A DNA stretch of 64,000 nucleotides from an uncultured Polaribacter sp. (GTDB lineage: Bacteria; Bacteroidota; Bacteroidia; Flavobacteriales; Flavobacteriaceae), in assembly GCA_947497755.1 (NCBI GenBank), contig CANMHT010000001.1, positions 1-64,000 of the forward strand, given 5' to 3'. The notes beneath the pieces were generated by a model. It was not told the origin of the DNA and did no database searches. It was given only the letters and a program-made list of their open reading frames with translations. Of the stretch, positions 24,195-34,329 are shown piece after piece. Each line of letters opens with the position of its first letter. Within the stretch, counting starts at the first letter, position 1. Position numbers and translations under genes: made by a program.

Positions 24195-25499
24195 TTGATA
24201 CTCGTTTATACACATAAAATAACTCCAAGACTACGATATGTTTTTAAACATATTTTTACTAGAATTTTACAAATTCCTGTAGAGTTTACGACGACTATTG
24301 AAGAGTTTATTGCTCATAATGGACTAAAAATGACTTACTCAAAAGCTCCATTAGGAAAAGAGTTTTTTATTAGAAGTAATGACCTTCTTTTCGAGCAAGG
24401 TGTAAATGATGTAGATATTAATGTTTTTACCTACGAAGATGTGCCATGTTTTTTTAATGCTGGTTCAAAATCTGTTTTACCTTTTGATATTTTTGCTGCA
24501 AGTTTCTTTTTGTTAAGTAGGTATGAAGAATACTTACCTCACGTTAGGGACACTCATGAGCGTTTTACGGCAGAACAAAGTTTGGCATTTAAATATCGTT
24601 TTTTAGAAAAACCAGTAATCGATATTTGGGCATATAAATTATTAGATAAACTAAAAGAACGATTTCCAGATTATACTTATAAAGACAGAGCATATACATT
24701 TATTTCTACGATAGATGTTGATAATGCTTATGCTTATAAATACAAAAGTTTAGTTAGAACTTTTGGTGGGTTTATTAAAGACTTTTTTAGTTTACGATTA
24801 AAAACATTTTGGGACAGATTTGTAATTCTTACCAACTTTAGAAAAGATCCATACAATACATTTCAATCCATTTTAGACTTAAAAAAGAAGTATAAAGTTG
24901 AAACGTTATTTTTCTTCTTAGTAGCGGATTATACTACTTTTGATACGAATGTTTCTGCATCAAAAAATAAGTTTAAACTACTTATAAAATCAATTGGAGA
25001 TTATGCCAAAGTAGGGTTGCATCCTTCTTATTATTCTATGAAAGATGAGACCTTGCTTAAAAAAGAGAAAGAGCGTTTAGAGGCTATTACCAATATGCCA
25101 ATGGAAAAATCTAGACAACATTATTTGAGGTTTAGTTTGCCAGAAACTTATCAGAATTTGATTGATCTTGAAATTAAAGAAGACTATTCTATGGGGTATG
25201 CAAGTCATGTTGGTTTTAGAGCAAGTACTTGTACTCCTTTTTACTTTTATAATTTAGATTTTGAAATTCAAACCCCTTTAAAGATCATTCCTTTTGCTTT
25301 AATGGATACCACATTGAATGATTATATGGAGTTAACTCCTAGACAATCTTTAGGTAAAATAAGAGAATTGAAAAATCAGGTAAAAGCTGTAAATGGAACT
25401 TTTGTTACTTTGTTTCATAATGAAAGTTTAAGTAATTATTTACGTTGGAAAGGATGGAGTAAAGTTTATGAATCTATGTTAAAAATCGGTACAGATTGA
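24195..25499 (+). CDS. Polysaccharide deacetylase family protein (DUF7033-type)
   Basis: A 434-residue cytoplasmic-type protein with a flavobacterial N-terminal domain (DIFAASFFLLSRYEEY) and a polysaccharide-deacetylase-like TIM barrel: STIDVDNAYAYK for the first Asp pair, GLHPSYYS for a metal His, and a late TLFHNESLS. The family removes acetyl groups from sugars or peptidoglycan, but the substrate of this subgroup is unknown. The frame opens at a stop at 24180-24182, and the only plausible start is TTG at 24195, because the first ATG would remove about 50 conserved-looking residues. It ends one base before the next gene. Confidence 0.75.
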   Translation: MILVYTHKITPRLRYVFKHIFTRILQIPVEFTTTIEEFIAHNGLKMTYSKAPLGKEFFIRSNDLLFEQGVNDVDINVFTYEDVPCFFNAGSKSVLPFDIFAASFFLLSRYEEYLPHVRDTHERFTAEQSLAFKYRFLEKPVIDIWAYKLLDKLKERFPDYTYKDRAYTFISTIDVDNAYAYKYKSLVRTFGGFIKDFFSLRLKTFWDRFVILTNFRKDPYNTFQSILDLKKKYKVETLFFFLVADYTTFDTNVSASKNKFKLLIKSIGDYAKVGLHPSYYSMKDETLLKKEKERLEAITNMPMEKSRQHYLRFSLPETYQNLIDLEIKEDYSMGYASHVGFRASTCTPFYFYNLDFEIQTPLKIIPFALMDTTLNDYMELTPRQSLGKIRELKNQVKAVNGTFVTLFHNESLSNYLRWKGWSKVYESMLKIGTD

Positions 25500-25500
25500 T

Positions 25501-26361
25501 ATGTTTCAGCTGGTAAAAAGAATTGACTTAGATATAGAAAAATACAATCATTGTATTGCTAATTCTTTACAAAGTAGAATTTATGCATTTTCTTGGTATT
25601 TAGATTGTGTCTCTGAAAACTGGGAAGTATTAGTGCAAGATGATTATAAGGCAGTGATGCCATTACCCGTTAAGAAGAAATTTTTTATAAGTTATATTAC
25701 TCAACCGTTCTTTACTCAGCAATTGGGAGTTTTCTCAATAGAAAAGTTATCTCAAAGTTGTATAGAATTGTTTATAAAAAACATTCCTAAAAGACATATA
25801 AGAATAGCCTTACAATTAAATGCTGCTAATGAATTTAAATCTAAAAAGTTAGTAGCAAAACAAAATTATTTGCTGCCATTAAATTCAGATTATCAAACTT
25901 TAAGAAGACGTTTTTCTAAAGGAAGAAAGTCGGCAATAACAAAAGCAGAGAAACAGCAGTTAATAGTTGAAGAAATTGGTTTTGAAGAACTATTGTCTTT
26001 GAGTAAAAAGTATTATTCTTTTGAAAAAATAGGAGATAAAGAATATAAGAAGTTAGTCGATTTGGTTGCTGTTGCAGCTAAAAAAAACAGGGTGAAAGTA
26101 ATTGGGGTAACAGATGAAAATCAACTAGAAGGTGGAGCCGTTTTTTTATTTGATGCGCATAGAATTACTTATTTGTTTTCTGCTGTATCTTCTAAAGGTA
26201 GAACATTGCAAATACCAAGTTTGTTACTTAACTATATCATAAAAAACAATGCGAATTCTTCATTAGTATTAGATTTTGAAGGCTCAGGTATACCTAATAT
26301 AGCTTCTTTTTTTAAGAGTTTTGGAGCTAAAACAGAAAGTTATTTTTTGTTTAGAAAATGA
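25501..26361 (+). CDS. GNAT/FemAB-like acyltransferase
   Basis: A 286-residue protein with the layout of FemAB/GNAT-type transferases encoded in polysaccharide loci: an N-terminal SRIYAFSWYLDCV segment, FSKGRKSAITKAEK in the middle and a C-terminal LDFEGSGIPNIASFFKSFGA. The last element is typical of these proteins. They usually transfer an amino acid or acyl group to a cell-envelope sugar or peptide. The donor and acceptor cannot be read here. It follows the deacetylase gene by one base and converges on the flippase gene with a 22-bp overlap. Confidence 0.7.
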   Translation: MFQLVKRIDLDIEKYNHCIANSLQSRIYAFSWYLDCVSENWEVLVQDDYKAVMPLPVKKKFFISYITQPFFTQQLGVFSIEKLSQSCIELFIKNIPKRHIRIALQLNAANEFKSKKLVAKQNYLLPLNSDYQTLRRRFSKGRKSAITKAEKQQLIVEEIGFEELLSLSKKYYSFEKIGDKEYKKLVDLVAVAAKKNRVKVIGVTDENQLEGGAVFLFDAHRITYLFSAVSSKGRTLQIPSLLLNYIIKNNANSSLVLDFEGSGIPNIASFFKSFGAKTESYFLFRK

Positions 26362-27605
26362 TGCTTATAAAGCCACCAAAAAATAATGGTAGTAGCAATT
26401 CCAGTAATCCACATTAAAGAAGCAGAAGTAATGGCAGCTCCAGTTAATCCGTAAGTTGGAATTAAATAATAGTTACTAAGAATATTTATTAGTAAAGCAA
26501 CACTAGTAATGTAAAAGTTTACTTGTGCTTTTCCTATAGAAGATAGTAGATTGCCAAATAACCCTCTAAAAATTAAGATTCCACATATTCCAATTATTAG
26601 TATAATAAATGCATTTTTATATGCTATAAAACTAGCGTCAAAAAGGTGTAAAATATGGCTAGCAAAACTGATTAGTAAACCACAAAGAATTAAGCTTATT
26701 AGTGTAAACAAAAGCAAATAGCTCTTTATGTATTTTATAATATAGGTTTTATTATAAATGTTTTCTGTAAAGCTAACAAAGTCAGTATTTATAAAGGCTC
26801 TAGGTAAAAAAAGTAGACTAAGGGGAATTAAAGAAATGTATTTGTAATTGGTAACCATTTCGGCATCATTTAATAAGTAACCAATTAATAAAATATCTAT
26901 AACAAATAATAACTGAGTAACAACATTTGATAAACTAGCAAAAATACCATATTCCCAAAACGAACGATTAATTATTGTAGGTTTGGTATAATCCTTAAAG
27001 GCAAGTTTTAATGGTTTGTAATAAAACAATACTGATAAACTTGGAGTTAAAACCAATGCGATGGCATAACCGTTTTCTTTAAAAAAATAACTAAGAATTA
27101 ATATGTTTAGAGTTAATAATATAGTAAAAACAAGATCTGTTGTAGCAAATGATTTGTTTTTATGATGTAATCTAAAATGAATTTTAATCAACTCAAAAAT
27201 ATACATCGAAATTAGCGATAACGATAAGAATATTAAGTAGTATTGAGTATTTTTAAATTGGAAATCAATAAAAAAACTGACTATTGAAATTGCCAAAATT
27301 AATAAGAATGTAACCTTAATTCCTTTAAAGAAAGTATATCGAAATAAACTGTTTTTCTCTTGTTTGGATTTTAGTAGAGAGCCATATCTTAGTAAACTTT
27401 GATGCAGTCCAAATCCGCTAATTGGTAAAATAAAAACAATACAATTATATGCAAATAGTACAATTCCTAATTCTTTATTTGGGATAAGCTGTAATGCAAT
27501 CCAAGAAGCAATAAAAGATAAAATTCTAGCAATTACAGAAGCAGATAAAATCTGACTACCAGCTCTAGATAAAAAACCTTGTATGTAGTGCTTTAGTAAT
27601 TTCAA
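26340..27605 (-). CDS. Oligosaccharide flippase (Wzx/MATE-like)
   Basis: A 421-residue inner-membrane protein with about twelve hydrophobic segments, starting with GFLSRAGSQILSASVIAR and carrying the paired glycine-rich segments ISGFGLHQSLLRYG and YYLIPTYGLTGAAITSAS of the polysaccharide transporter family. It would flip lipid-linked repeat units of a surface glycan to the periplasm. It is the second gene of an operon with the glycosyltransferase (four-base ATGA overlap). No polymerase or ligase gene is nearby, so its glycan is assembled with genes elsewhere. Confidence 0.85.
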   Translation of the reverse strand: MKLLKHYIQGFLSRAGSQILSASVIARILSFIASWIALQLIPNKELGIVLFAYNCIVFILPISGFGLHQSLLRYGSLLKSKQEKNSLFRYTFFKGIKVTFLLILAISIVSFFIDFQFKNTQYYLIFLSLSLISMYIFELIKIHFRLHHKNKSFATTDLVFTILLTLNILILSYFFKENGYAIALVLTPSLSVLFYYKPLKLAFKDYTKPTIINRSFWEYGIFASLSNVVTQLLFVIDILLIGYLLNDAEMVTNYKYISLIPLSLLFLPRAFINTDFVSFTENIYNKTYIIKYIKSYLLLFTLISLILCGLLISFASHILHLFDASFIAYKNAFIILIIGICGILIFRGLFGNLLSSIGKAQVNFYITSVALLINILSNYYLIPTYGLTGAAITSASLMWITGIATTIIFWWLYKHHFLNKK

Positions 27606-28726
27606 AAAGTTGAATTTAAGTCTTTAAAGTAAATTGTAGAAAATTGATTGGCAATACTTTTTCTACTAAAGTTTTCAATAGCAAATTTGTGCATTTCTTC
27701 CTTTTTTTCAATAGGGTTTTTATGCAATATACTTAGTTTATGAGCCAAGTCCTTTGTGTCGTTCTTAGTAATTAAATAACCAAAATTTGGAGGGAAATAT
27801 TCTGATATACCACCAACATCTGTACTAATAACTGGTATCCCACAAGAAAAAGCTTCTAAAATTACACAAGGTAAATTTTCGTAATTGCTAAATAGTACAA
27901 ATACATCGGTTTTTTGTAGTTCTAAAACCAACTCCTTTTGTGGTAAATGATCTATAAATTGGATCGTAGCTGAATTAAAGTTTAATTCTGAAATTTCAGT
28001 TTCAAAATCATCACTTTTACCGCCAATAAACTTCCAAGAAAAATGAGGAATCTTAGACTCTAAAAGCTTGGCAGCTTTTAACATTCCAGAAACATTTTTG
28101 TGATTATTGTTCAAATTCGAAATATGAACAATGGTAAATTCTTTTTGACTTGTATATTTTTTAGGAATAAAAAGTTCTGTGTCAACAACATTTGGTACAG
28201 GGATATAATTACCGCGTAAACCAATTTTTTGCATCGATTTTTTTAAGTCATCACTTACAGGGCAAATAGAACTAGCTTTTTTAGCAACATATTTTGAAAT
28301 TTTTTTTTCTAAAAAAGAAATCTTTTTAGATGCTATTGTATGATAACCTGTCCAATGTTCTGAGATTATATATGGAGTTTTTTGAAACAAAGTAAATAAC
28401 CCAAAAGGAAAAAGCACATTTAAATGAATTAGGTCATATTGTTCAATTTTTTTTAAAATTGTTCGATACATTTTTAAAAACCGCCACCCTTTTATTAAAG
28501 GATTTGAACTATGCTTTACATAACCAATATGAGTTAAAACATTATTTATTTCTTTGCTATCAATTTGAGATTTAGAAATGTTCTTATCAGAAACAATATG
28601 CAATACAGAAACCCGATGTGATAAACTAACGGCTTCGGCATGACGTTGAATGAAATCACCATTAGTTGGTAATACTTTAGAAGGATACCAGCTACAGAGA
28701 AAAAGTATGTGAAGTTTTTGACTCAA
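27602..28726 (-). CDS. Glycosyltransferase family 4 protein
   Basis: A 374-residue GT-B fold enzyme. The N-terminal domain starts LHILFLCSWYPSKVLPTNGD. The C-terminal GT4 domain has IVHISNLNNNHKN, LVLFSNYENLPCVILEAF with the E-x7-E nucleotide-sugar site, and CGIPVISTDVGGISEYF. It transfers an activated sugar in surface polysaccharide or glycolipid synthesis. Donor and linkage are unknown. It is the first gene of the minus-strand pair with the flippase. A perfect -7-like box (TATATTTG, 28744-28751) lies 17 bp upstream without a good -33 partner. Confidence 0.85.
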   Translation of the reverse strand: MSQKLHILFLCSWYPSKVLPTNGDFIQRHAEAVSLSHRVSVLHIVSDKNISKSQIDSKEINNVLTHIGYVKHSSNPLIKGWRFLKMYRTILKKIEQYDLIHLNVLFPFGLFTLFQKTPYIISEHWTGYHTIASKKISFLEKKISKYVAKKASSICPVSDDLKKSMQKIGLRGNYIPVPNVVDTELFIPKKYTSQKEFTIVHISNLNNNHKNVSGMLKAAKLLESKIPHFSWKFIGGKSDDFETEISELNFNSATIQFIDHLPQKELVLELQKTDVFVLFSNYENLPCVILEAFSCGIPVISTDVGGISEYFPPNFGYLITKNDTKDLAHKLSILHKNPIEKKEEMHKFAIENFSRKSIANQFSTIYFKDLNSTF

Positions 28727-28743
28727 TAGATAAACTTTAATTA

Positions 28744-28751
28744 CAAATATA
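28744..28751 (-). promoter_or_regulatory. Possible -7 element before the glycosyltransferase gene
   Basis: The minus strand reads TATATTTG, an exact TANNTTTG, 17 bp before the ATG. No TTTG lies at the expected distance upstream, so this is only half supported. Confidence 0.3.
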
Positions 28752-28912
28752 AAGACTTGAAAGTGTTTTTAGGCTGCGTTAATATTTATATTTTTATCAA
28801 ATAATATTCTGAACAGAAATTTTGATAGTAAGTATTAATTTTTCACATAAAATAACGAATAAATATACAATAATTAGAATTTAGGTTGTTGTATAAAACA
28901 TATTTAAAATAT

Positions 28913-29596
28913 ATGAAAATTAAACACGTATTTTTTGATTTAGATCACACTCTTTGGGATTTTGAAAGAAATTCTAATTTAACTTTTGAACAGTTATTTG
29001 ATAAATATGATATTCAATTAAAATTAGAAAATTTCTTAAAAACCTATTCTCCAATTAATTTTGCTTATTGGAAAAAGTACAGAGAAGAAAGAGTTAGCAA
29101 AGAAGCCTTACGTTATGGAAGATTAAAAGACACATTTGATGCATTGAATTATGAAGTGACTGATGAGTTAATTTACCAATTATCACATGATTATATTGCA
29201 ATTTTACCCTCTAATAATCACTTGTTTGATGGCGTTTTTGAATTGCTAGATTATTTAAGTTCTAAATATAATTTACATATTATAACCAATGGTTTTGAAG
29301 AGGTGCAGAATTTAAAACTACAAAGATCAGGCATTCAAAAATACTTTAATGAGGTGGTTACATCAGAATCAGTGGGTGTTAAAAAACCTAACCCAAAAGT
29401 ATTTCAATATGCATTAAAAAAAGTGTCAACATCTGCAGAGCAGGCAATAATGATTGGTGATAGTTTAGAAGCAGATATTATTGGCGCATTAAATTGTGGT
29501 ATTGCAAGTATTCATTTTAATTTGCATAATGAAAAATTCGAACAAAAAAATTACGTCTCAGTTTCTAGTCTTTTAGAAATAAAACAATATCTTTAG
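28913..29596 (+). CDS. YjjG-type HAD nucleotidase
   Basis: A 227-residue HAD-like phosphatase with all four motifs: FFDLDHTLWDF (nucleophile D9, acid D11), ITNGFEEVQ, KKPNPKVFQYAL and MIGDSLEADIIGA. The cap and the WDFERNS start fit the YjjG family, which dephosphorylates nucleoside monophosphates including damaged pyrimidines (house-cleaning). I chose ATG 28913 because the protein then begins MKIKHVFFD; the frame extends upstream only to a TTG. It stands alone, divergent from the glycosyltransferase. Confidence 0.85.
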   Translation: MKIKHVFFDLDHTLWDFERNSNLTFEQLFDKYDIQLKLENFLKTYSPINFAYWKKYREERVSKEALRYGRLKDTFDALNYEVTDELIYQLSHDYIAILPSNNHLFDGVFELLDYLSSKYNLHIITNGFEEVQNLKLQRSGIQKYFNEVVTSESVGVKKPNPKVFQYALKKVSTSAEQAIMIGDSLEADIIGALNCGIASIHFNLHNEKFEQKNYVSVSSLLEIKQYL

Positions 29597-29632
29597 CCGC
29601 TATTCGTTGCTATTAATGAATATTTAAGTTAC

Positions 29633-30184
29633 ATGAAATTAAAAAAGGCCCCTTTATTTTTAGTTTTCCTTTTGACGTTATCCTCATGCATAAAACATGT
29701 AGATTTTGATCAAATAGAAGATTTTTCAGCCACTCCAATTATTGAATCCTCCTTAGTACATTATAGTTTAACTCAAGCAGACTTTTTTGACTTAGTGAAC
29801 TCTGTAGAAATTGTAACCCCAATTACTGATACAAGTGGGTTTACTGTGTTTGATAACAAATTTGTGCAAGAAAATTTAGTGAAGACAAGGCTAAATTTTG
29901 AAATAAGTAACGAGTTTAATCGAGAGTTTACTGTAAATATCGTTTTTTTAGATGATAACGATAAAGAAACCTATGTATTTAAGCCAATAATTGTGCAAAA
30001 AAATAAATTAGATGGTAAGTATTCAGAAGAAATAGCAATATCTGGTAATACACTATTCTTATCTACAACTAAAATGAGTGTTTCTATAACACTATCACCT
30101 AGTTCAGATGGTTCTGTAATTGATCCAACAACACAACAAACAATAGAATTAAAATCTTCAGCCATATTTCACCTTAAAACTTAA
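29633..30184 (+). CDS. Hypothetical lipoprotein
   Basis: A 183-residue protein with a clear lipobox (LSSC, Cys19), followed by an acidic segment. The rest is predicted beta-rich, perhaps one or two Ig-like sandwiches (LNFEISNEFNREFTVNIVFL, MSVSITLSPS). I do not recognise a family. It is the first of three plus-strand genes separated by 2 bp and 1 bp, all exported or outer-membrane products, so it probably works with the DUF5723 barrel as an envelope complex. Confidence 0.7.
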   Translation: MKLKKAPLFLVFLLTLSSCIKHVDFDQIEDFSATPIIESSLVHYSLTQADFFDLVNSVEIVTPITDTSGFTVFDNKFVQENLVKTRLNFEISNEFNREFTVNIVFLDDNDKETYVFKPIIVQKNKLDGKYSEEIAISGNTLFLSTTKMSVSITLSPSSDGSVIDPTTQQTIELKSSAIFHLKT

Positions 30185-30186
30185 TA

Positions 30187-31566
30187 ATGAAAATAAAAAG
30201 ACTACTAACAGTTTTCGGTTTATTGGTGTGTGTTTCTCTGAGTTCTCAGAATAAACAATTATTATTTGGTTTTGCAGAAATGCCAAATACCTTAATGGTA
30301 AACCCTGGAGCTGAAACAAATTTTAAATATCATGCAGGAATTCCAGGATTGTCTGGTTTTTCTTTTAATATTGGATCTTCAGAAATGAAAATTTCTGACT
30401 TGTTTTTAAAAGACAATACAGCATTTAATGCTAAATTCGAAAACCTAACAGAGAAACTTACAAATAGAGATTTCTTAACAGTTAATGCACAGATTGATAT
30501 CCTAAATGGAGGGTATCGATTGGATGAAAAAACATATTTAAGTTTTGGAATGTACCAAGAATTAGATGCTATAGCTTATTACCCTAAAGATATTGCCGAG
30601 TTATTGTATTATGGTAATCAACCTTTTTTACATAAAACAATTCATTTTTCTGATCTAAAATTTAGAGGAGAAATATTAGGTGTTATTCATGCTGGAATTT
30701 CTTATAAGTACAATAAAAAATTAAATATTGGAGGGCGATTTAAGTTGTACTCTGGTAGTGTGTATGCATCTTCTAGAAGAAATGCAGGGACATTTAATAC
30801 CAATACAGGAACCAATAATATCTATCAACATAATTTAACAAATGTTAATGTTAGAGCTTTCTCTTCTGGATTATTTGGCGAAAATGATAATTTAAATGTA
30901 AACCTAAAAGATGTTATAGGAAATACAATTTTAAGTAAAAATATTGGGGTTGGAGTAGATCTTGGTTTTACCTATCATTATTCACCACAAATAGAATTTA
31001 CAGGAAGTATTTTAGATGTTGGTTTTGTTAGTTATTCTAAGAATAATAAAAACATTTCAATTTCTGGAAGCCATGAATTCGAAGGGATTAATTTATTGTT
31101 TGATTCTAATAATTCTAACTATTGGTCTGACTTAGAAGCTGATTTAAAAGCCAATGTGCCAGAAGAAACAGATGAAGAATCTTTTACGGTTTGGAGACCA
31201 ATAAAATTAAATGGTGGAGTAAGATATAGCTTTGGAAGAGCAAGGACAAGTAAAGAATGTTATGACGAAACTTATAAGGATTATTATAATAATTCTGTAG
31301 GATTACAGTTATTTGCTATAACAAGACCTTTAAGTACTCAAATAGCAGCTACTTTATTTTTAGAAAAAAATATTGGAGAAAATTTTCATGCTAAGTTTAC
31401 ATATACTGTAGATGATTTTTCAATGTCTAATATTGGGGTAGGAGTATCTACACAAATTGGTATTGTTCAAATGTATGGTTTGGTGGGGAATGTTTTTAAA
31501 TTATCTGATTTAACTGAGGCAGCAACTGCTTCACTTCAGTTCGGGTTTAACTTAATTTTTGATTAA
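30187..31566 (+). CDS. DUF5723 family outer membrane protein
   Basis: A 459-residue protein with a signal peptide ending in SLSSQ and the DUF5723 pattern: NPGAETNFKYHAGIPGLSG, DEKTYLSFGMYQE, a MetJ-like run of amphipathic strands, and the end ATASLQFGFNLIFD with an aromatic residue. It should be a beta-barrel of the outer membrane, common in Bacteroidota and often next to gliding or T9SS-related lipoproteins. Function unknown. It starts 2 bp after the lipoprotein stop, and the next gene starts 1 bp after its own. Confidence 0.8.
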   Translation: MKIKRLLTVFGLLVCVSLSSQNKQLLFGFAEMPNTLMVNPGAETNFKYHAGIPGLSGFSFNIGSSEMKISDLFLKDNTAFNAKFENLTEKLTNRDFLTVNAQIDILNGGYRLDEKTYLSFGMYQELDAIAYYPKDIAELLYYGNQPFLHKTIHFSDLKFRGEILGVIHAGISYKYNKKLNIGGRFKLYSGSVYASSRRNAGTFNTNTGTNNIYQHNLTNVNVRAFSSGLFGENDNLNVNLKDVIGNTILSKNIGVGVDLGFTYHYSPQIEFTGSILDVGFVSYSKNNKNISISGSHEFEGINLLFDSNNSNYWSDLEADLKANVPEETDEESFTVWRPIKLNGGVRYSFGRARTSKECYDETYKDYYNNSVGLQLFAITRPLSTQIAATLFLEKNIGENFHAKFTYTVDDFSMSNIGVGVSTQIGIVQMYGLVGNVFKLSDLTEAATASLQFGFNLIFD

Positions 31567-31567
31567 A

Positions 31568-32302
31568 ATGAAAAGATTATTAGTAAGTGTATTTTTTTTA
31601 CTCATTAGCTTATCAGCTGTATCTCAAAATAAATTAGATGCATATAAGTACGTGATTGTATCCAAAAAATTTGATTTTTTAAATAAAGAAGATCAATATC
31701 AAACAAGTTCTTTGACTAAATTTTTATTGAATAAAAAAGGGTTTAAAGCTTTTTTAAGCTCTGAAAAGTCATTAAAAGAAATAAAAGTTAATAGGTGCAA
31801 ATTTCTTTTTGTTAATGTAGTTAATAGGTCTAGTTTTTTTACAACAAGAAATTCTATAGAATTTAAAGATTGTAATGGGGCACTAGTTTACAAATCAATT
31901 GAAGGGAAGAGTAAATTAAAAGATTATAAGAAGGGCTATCATCAAGCGATAAGAAATGCTTTTAAAGATCCACTTATTGTTAATTATTCTTATACGCCTA
32001 AACTTGAACAGAAAACAGATATTATAGATAAAGAATCACCAATATTTGATAAAAAAATAGTTAAAGAAGTAGATAAAACACTTTTAAACACAACTGTTTT
32101 GTATGCGCAACCTAAAGAAAATGGTTTTCAATTAATTGATACCACACCTAAAGTTGTGTATACTTTGTTGAAGACTAATACTCCAAATTTATTTATCCTA
32201 AAAAATATAGATGGAGTATTGTACCTTAAAGATTCAAAATGGATTGCTGAGTATTATAAAAATAACCAATTAATTAAAGAAGAATTACAAATTAAATTCT
32301 AA
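31568..32302 (+). CDS. Hypothetical secreted protein, last gene of the envelope operon
   Basis: A 244-residue protein with a signal peptide (ISLSAVSQ). The body is basic and Lys-rich, with a YKYVIVSKKFDFLNKEDQYQ segment and a beta-rich C-terminus (LFILKNIDGVLYLKDSKW). I cannot assign it. The ATG at 31568 is preferred to the in-frame TTG at 31559, which lies inside the previous gene. Its coding end overlaps the converging rarA gene by four bases. Context points to a periplasmic partner of the DUF5723 barrel. Confidence 0.7.
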   Translation: MKRLLVSVFFLLISLSAVSQNKLDAYKYVIVSKKFDFLNKEDQYQTSSLTKFLLNKKGFKAFLSSEKSLKEIKVNRCKFLFVNVVNRSSFFTTRNSIEFKDCNGALVYKSIEGKSKLKDYKKGYHQAIRNAFKDPLIVNYSYTPKLEQKTDIIDKESPIFDKKIVKEVDKTLLNTTVLYAQPKENGFQLIDTTPKVVYTLLKTNTPNLFILKNIDGVLYLKDSKWIAEYYKNNQLIKEELQIKF

Positions 32303-33573
32303 TAATTGTATTTGTCTTTCCAGAGGGTTTTTAAATGTTCTCTAAAAGCATTTTCTCTAGCATTATTTCCTGGTTCATAAAAGGTGTGATTTGTAATTTC
32401 ATCAGGTAAATATTCTTGTGCTGAAAAATTATTTTCATAACTGTGAGAATATTTATAGTTTTTACCATAATCTAAATCTTTCATCAATTTAGTAGGAGCA
32501 TTTCTTAAATGCAATGGTACTGATAAGTCACCTGTATTTTTTACTATTTGCTGTGCTTTTCCTATAGCTTCATAAGAAGCATTACTTTTAGGAGAATTGG
32601 CAAGGTAAATTGCACATTGACTTAAAATAATTCTAGATTCTGGATGTCCAATTACAGAAACAGCTTGAAATGTATTGTTTGCTAAAATTAATGCCGTAGG
32701 ATTCGCATTTCCAATGTCTTCAGAAGCAGAAATTAATAGTCTTCTAGCAATGAACTTAACATCTTCACCGCCTTCTATCATTCTAGCTAACCAATATACA
32801 GCGCCATTAGGATCACTACCTCTTATGGATTTTATAAATGCAGAAATAATATCATAATGCTGTTCACCAGTTTTGTCATAATGTACTGTGTTTTTTTGAA
32901 CGTTTTCTAAAACATATTCATTCGTAATTTGTACAGGATCATTTTCAGAATTCACCAATAATTCGAAAATGTTTAAGAGTTTCCTTGCATCTCCACCCGA
33001 AACTCTTAGTAAAGCATCCGTTTCTAGTAATTCAATTTTTCGCTTAGAAATAACAGTGTCTTTTTGCATTGCTCTATCTATCAATGCAATTAAATCTTCT
33101 TTATCAAAAGAATTAAGAATGTATACCTGACATCTTGATAAAAGAGCGGGTATTACTTCAAAACTAGGATTCTCTGTTGTGGCTCCAATTAATGTTACCC
33201 AGCCTTTTTCTACAGCACCTAAAAGAGAATCTTGTTGAGATTTACTAAAACGATGAATCTCATCAATAAATAAAATAGGATTTTTTGTTGTGAATAAACC
33301 ACCACTATTTTTTGCTTTCTCTATAACTTCTCTAACATCTTTAACTCCAGAGCTAATAGCACTTAGTGTATAAAATGGCCTTTGAGATTCTTTAGCAATA
33401 ATATTAGCTAAAGTTGTTTTACCAATACCAGGAGGTCCCCAAAGAATTAAAGAAGGAATAATTCCTTTTTTTATATGGTTGGTTAATATTCCGTTTTTGC
33501 CAACCAGATGTTGTTGACTAATATAGTCGTCTAATTTCTTTGGTCTGATGCGTTCTGCTAAAGGTTCATTCAT
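32299..33573 (-). CDS. rarA: Replication-associated recombination protein A (AAA+ ATPase)
   Basis: A 424-residue clamp-loader-like ATPase of the RarA/MgsA/WRNIP1 family. It has [19 protein letters not shown] at the N-terminus, Walker A GPPGIGKT (46-53), DEIH (104-107), sensor [11 protein letters not shown] and the C-terminal tetramer domain with [14 protein letters not shown] and SEDIGNANP. It acts at stalled replication forks. Length and motifs are complete. It stands alone on the minus strand, convergent with the envelope operon and divergent from the rhomboid gene (76 bp). Confidence 0.95.
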   Translation of the reverse strand: MNEPLAERIRPKKLDDYISQQHLVGKNGILTNHIKKGIIPSLILWGPPGIGKTTLANIIAKESQRPFYTLSAISSGVKDVREVIEKAKNSGGLFTTKNPILFIDEIHRFSKSQQDSLLGAVEKGWVTLIGATTENPSFEVIPALLSRCQVYILNSFDKEDLIALIDRAMQKDTVISKRKIELLETDALLRVSGGDARKLLNIFELLVNSENDPVQITNEYVLENVQKNTVHYDKTGEQHYDIISAFIKSIRGSDPNGAVYWLARMIEGGEDVKFIARRLLISASEDIGNANPTALILANNTFQAVSVIGHPESRIILSQCAIYLANSPKSNASYEAIGKAQQIVKNTGDLSVPLHLRNAPTKLMKDLDYGKNYKYSHSYENNFSAQEYLPDEITNHTFYEPGNNARENAFREHLKTLWKDKYNY

Positions 33574-33649
33574 AAAGTAAAAATAGGAAAGTTTTATGAC
33601 AGATTTTCATGAAATTATAAATGGCTGAGTTTTTGTTATTTTTAGGTTG

Positions 33650-34318
33650 ATGAAAACAAATGCAATTCAATTTTCTAACAAAGTAATTTTTTATCCATTA
33701 CTTTTTGTTTTCCTTATATGGTTTATTTATTGGGTTGAAATACGTTTCGATCTTAATTTTACCAAGTTTGGAATTTATCCTAAAAATTTGGCGGGTTTAA
33801 AAGGGGTTATTTTCTCTCCTTTTATACATAGTGATACGAATCATCTATTTAATAATTCTATTCCTTTAGCGGTCTTATTATCGGCTTTAATCTATTTTTA
33901 TAACAAAGTATTTGTTAAAATTCTTGTCTATGGAGGTTTGCTTTCAGGAATATTAACCTGGATTATTGCTAGAGACGCTTATCATATAGGAGCAAGCGGA
34001 ATAGTATATTTATTATTTAGTTTTATTTTTTTTAGTGGAGTAATCAAGAAACAGTATCAATTAGTAGCTGTTTCTTTGATTGTTATCTTTTTGTATGGAA
34101 GTATGGTTTGGTATATTTTACCTATTAAAGAAGGAATGTCTTGGGAAGGACATTTATCAGGCTTTCTGGTAGGATTGCTTTATGCAATTCTTTATAGAAA
34201 AAAAGGATGGATTAAAGAGGAATTTGAATTTGAGCAAACAGAATTTGATTTACTATTTGACGAAAATGGAAACTTTATTCCCAATAAAGAAAACGAAATA
34301 GATGAGGAGGGGAAGTGA
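33650..34318 (+). CDS. Rhomboid family intramembrane serine protease
   Basis: A 222-residue membrane protein with about six segments and the catalytic pair in the membrane: GASG with S116, and H168 in WEGHLSGFLVG. FIHSDTNHLFNN is the usual loop before the second segment. Rhomboids cleave membrane proteins within or near the bilayer. The C-terminal tail is acidic (FEQTEFDLLFDENGNF) and cytoplasmic. I chose ATG 33650 over the TTG just before it. It converges on rlmB with an 11-bp gap and no clear terminator. Confidence 0.9.
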   Translation: MKTNAIQFSNKVIFYPLLFVFLIWFIYWVEIRFDLNFTKFGIYPKNLAGLKGVIFSPFIHSDTNHLFNNSIPLAVLLSALIYFYNKVFVKILVYGGLLSGILTWIIARDAYHIGASGIVYLLFSFIFFSGVIKKQYQLVAVSLIVIFLYGSMVWYILPIKEGMSWEGHLSGFLVGLLYAILYRKKGWIKEEFEFEQTEFDLLFDENGNFIPNKENEIDEEGK

Positions 34319-34329
34319 TGAAGAGTATT

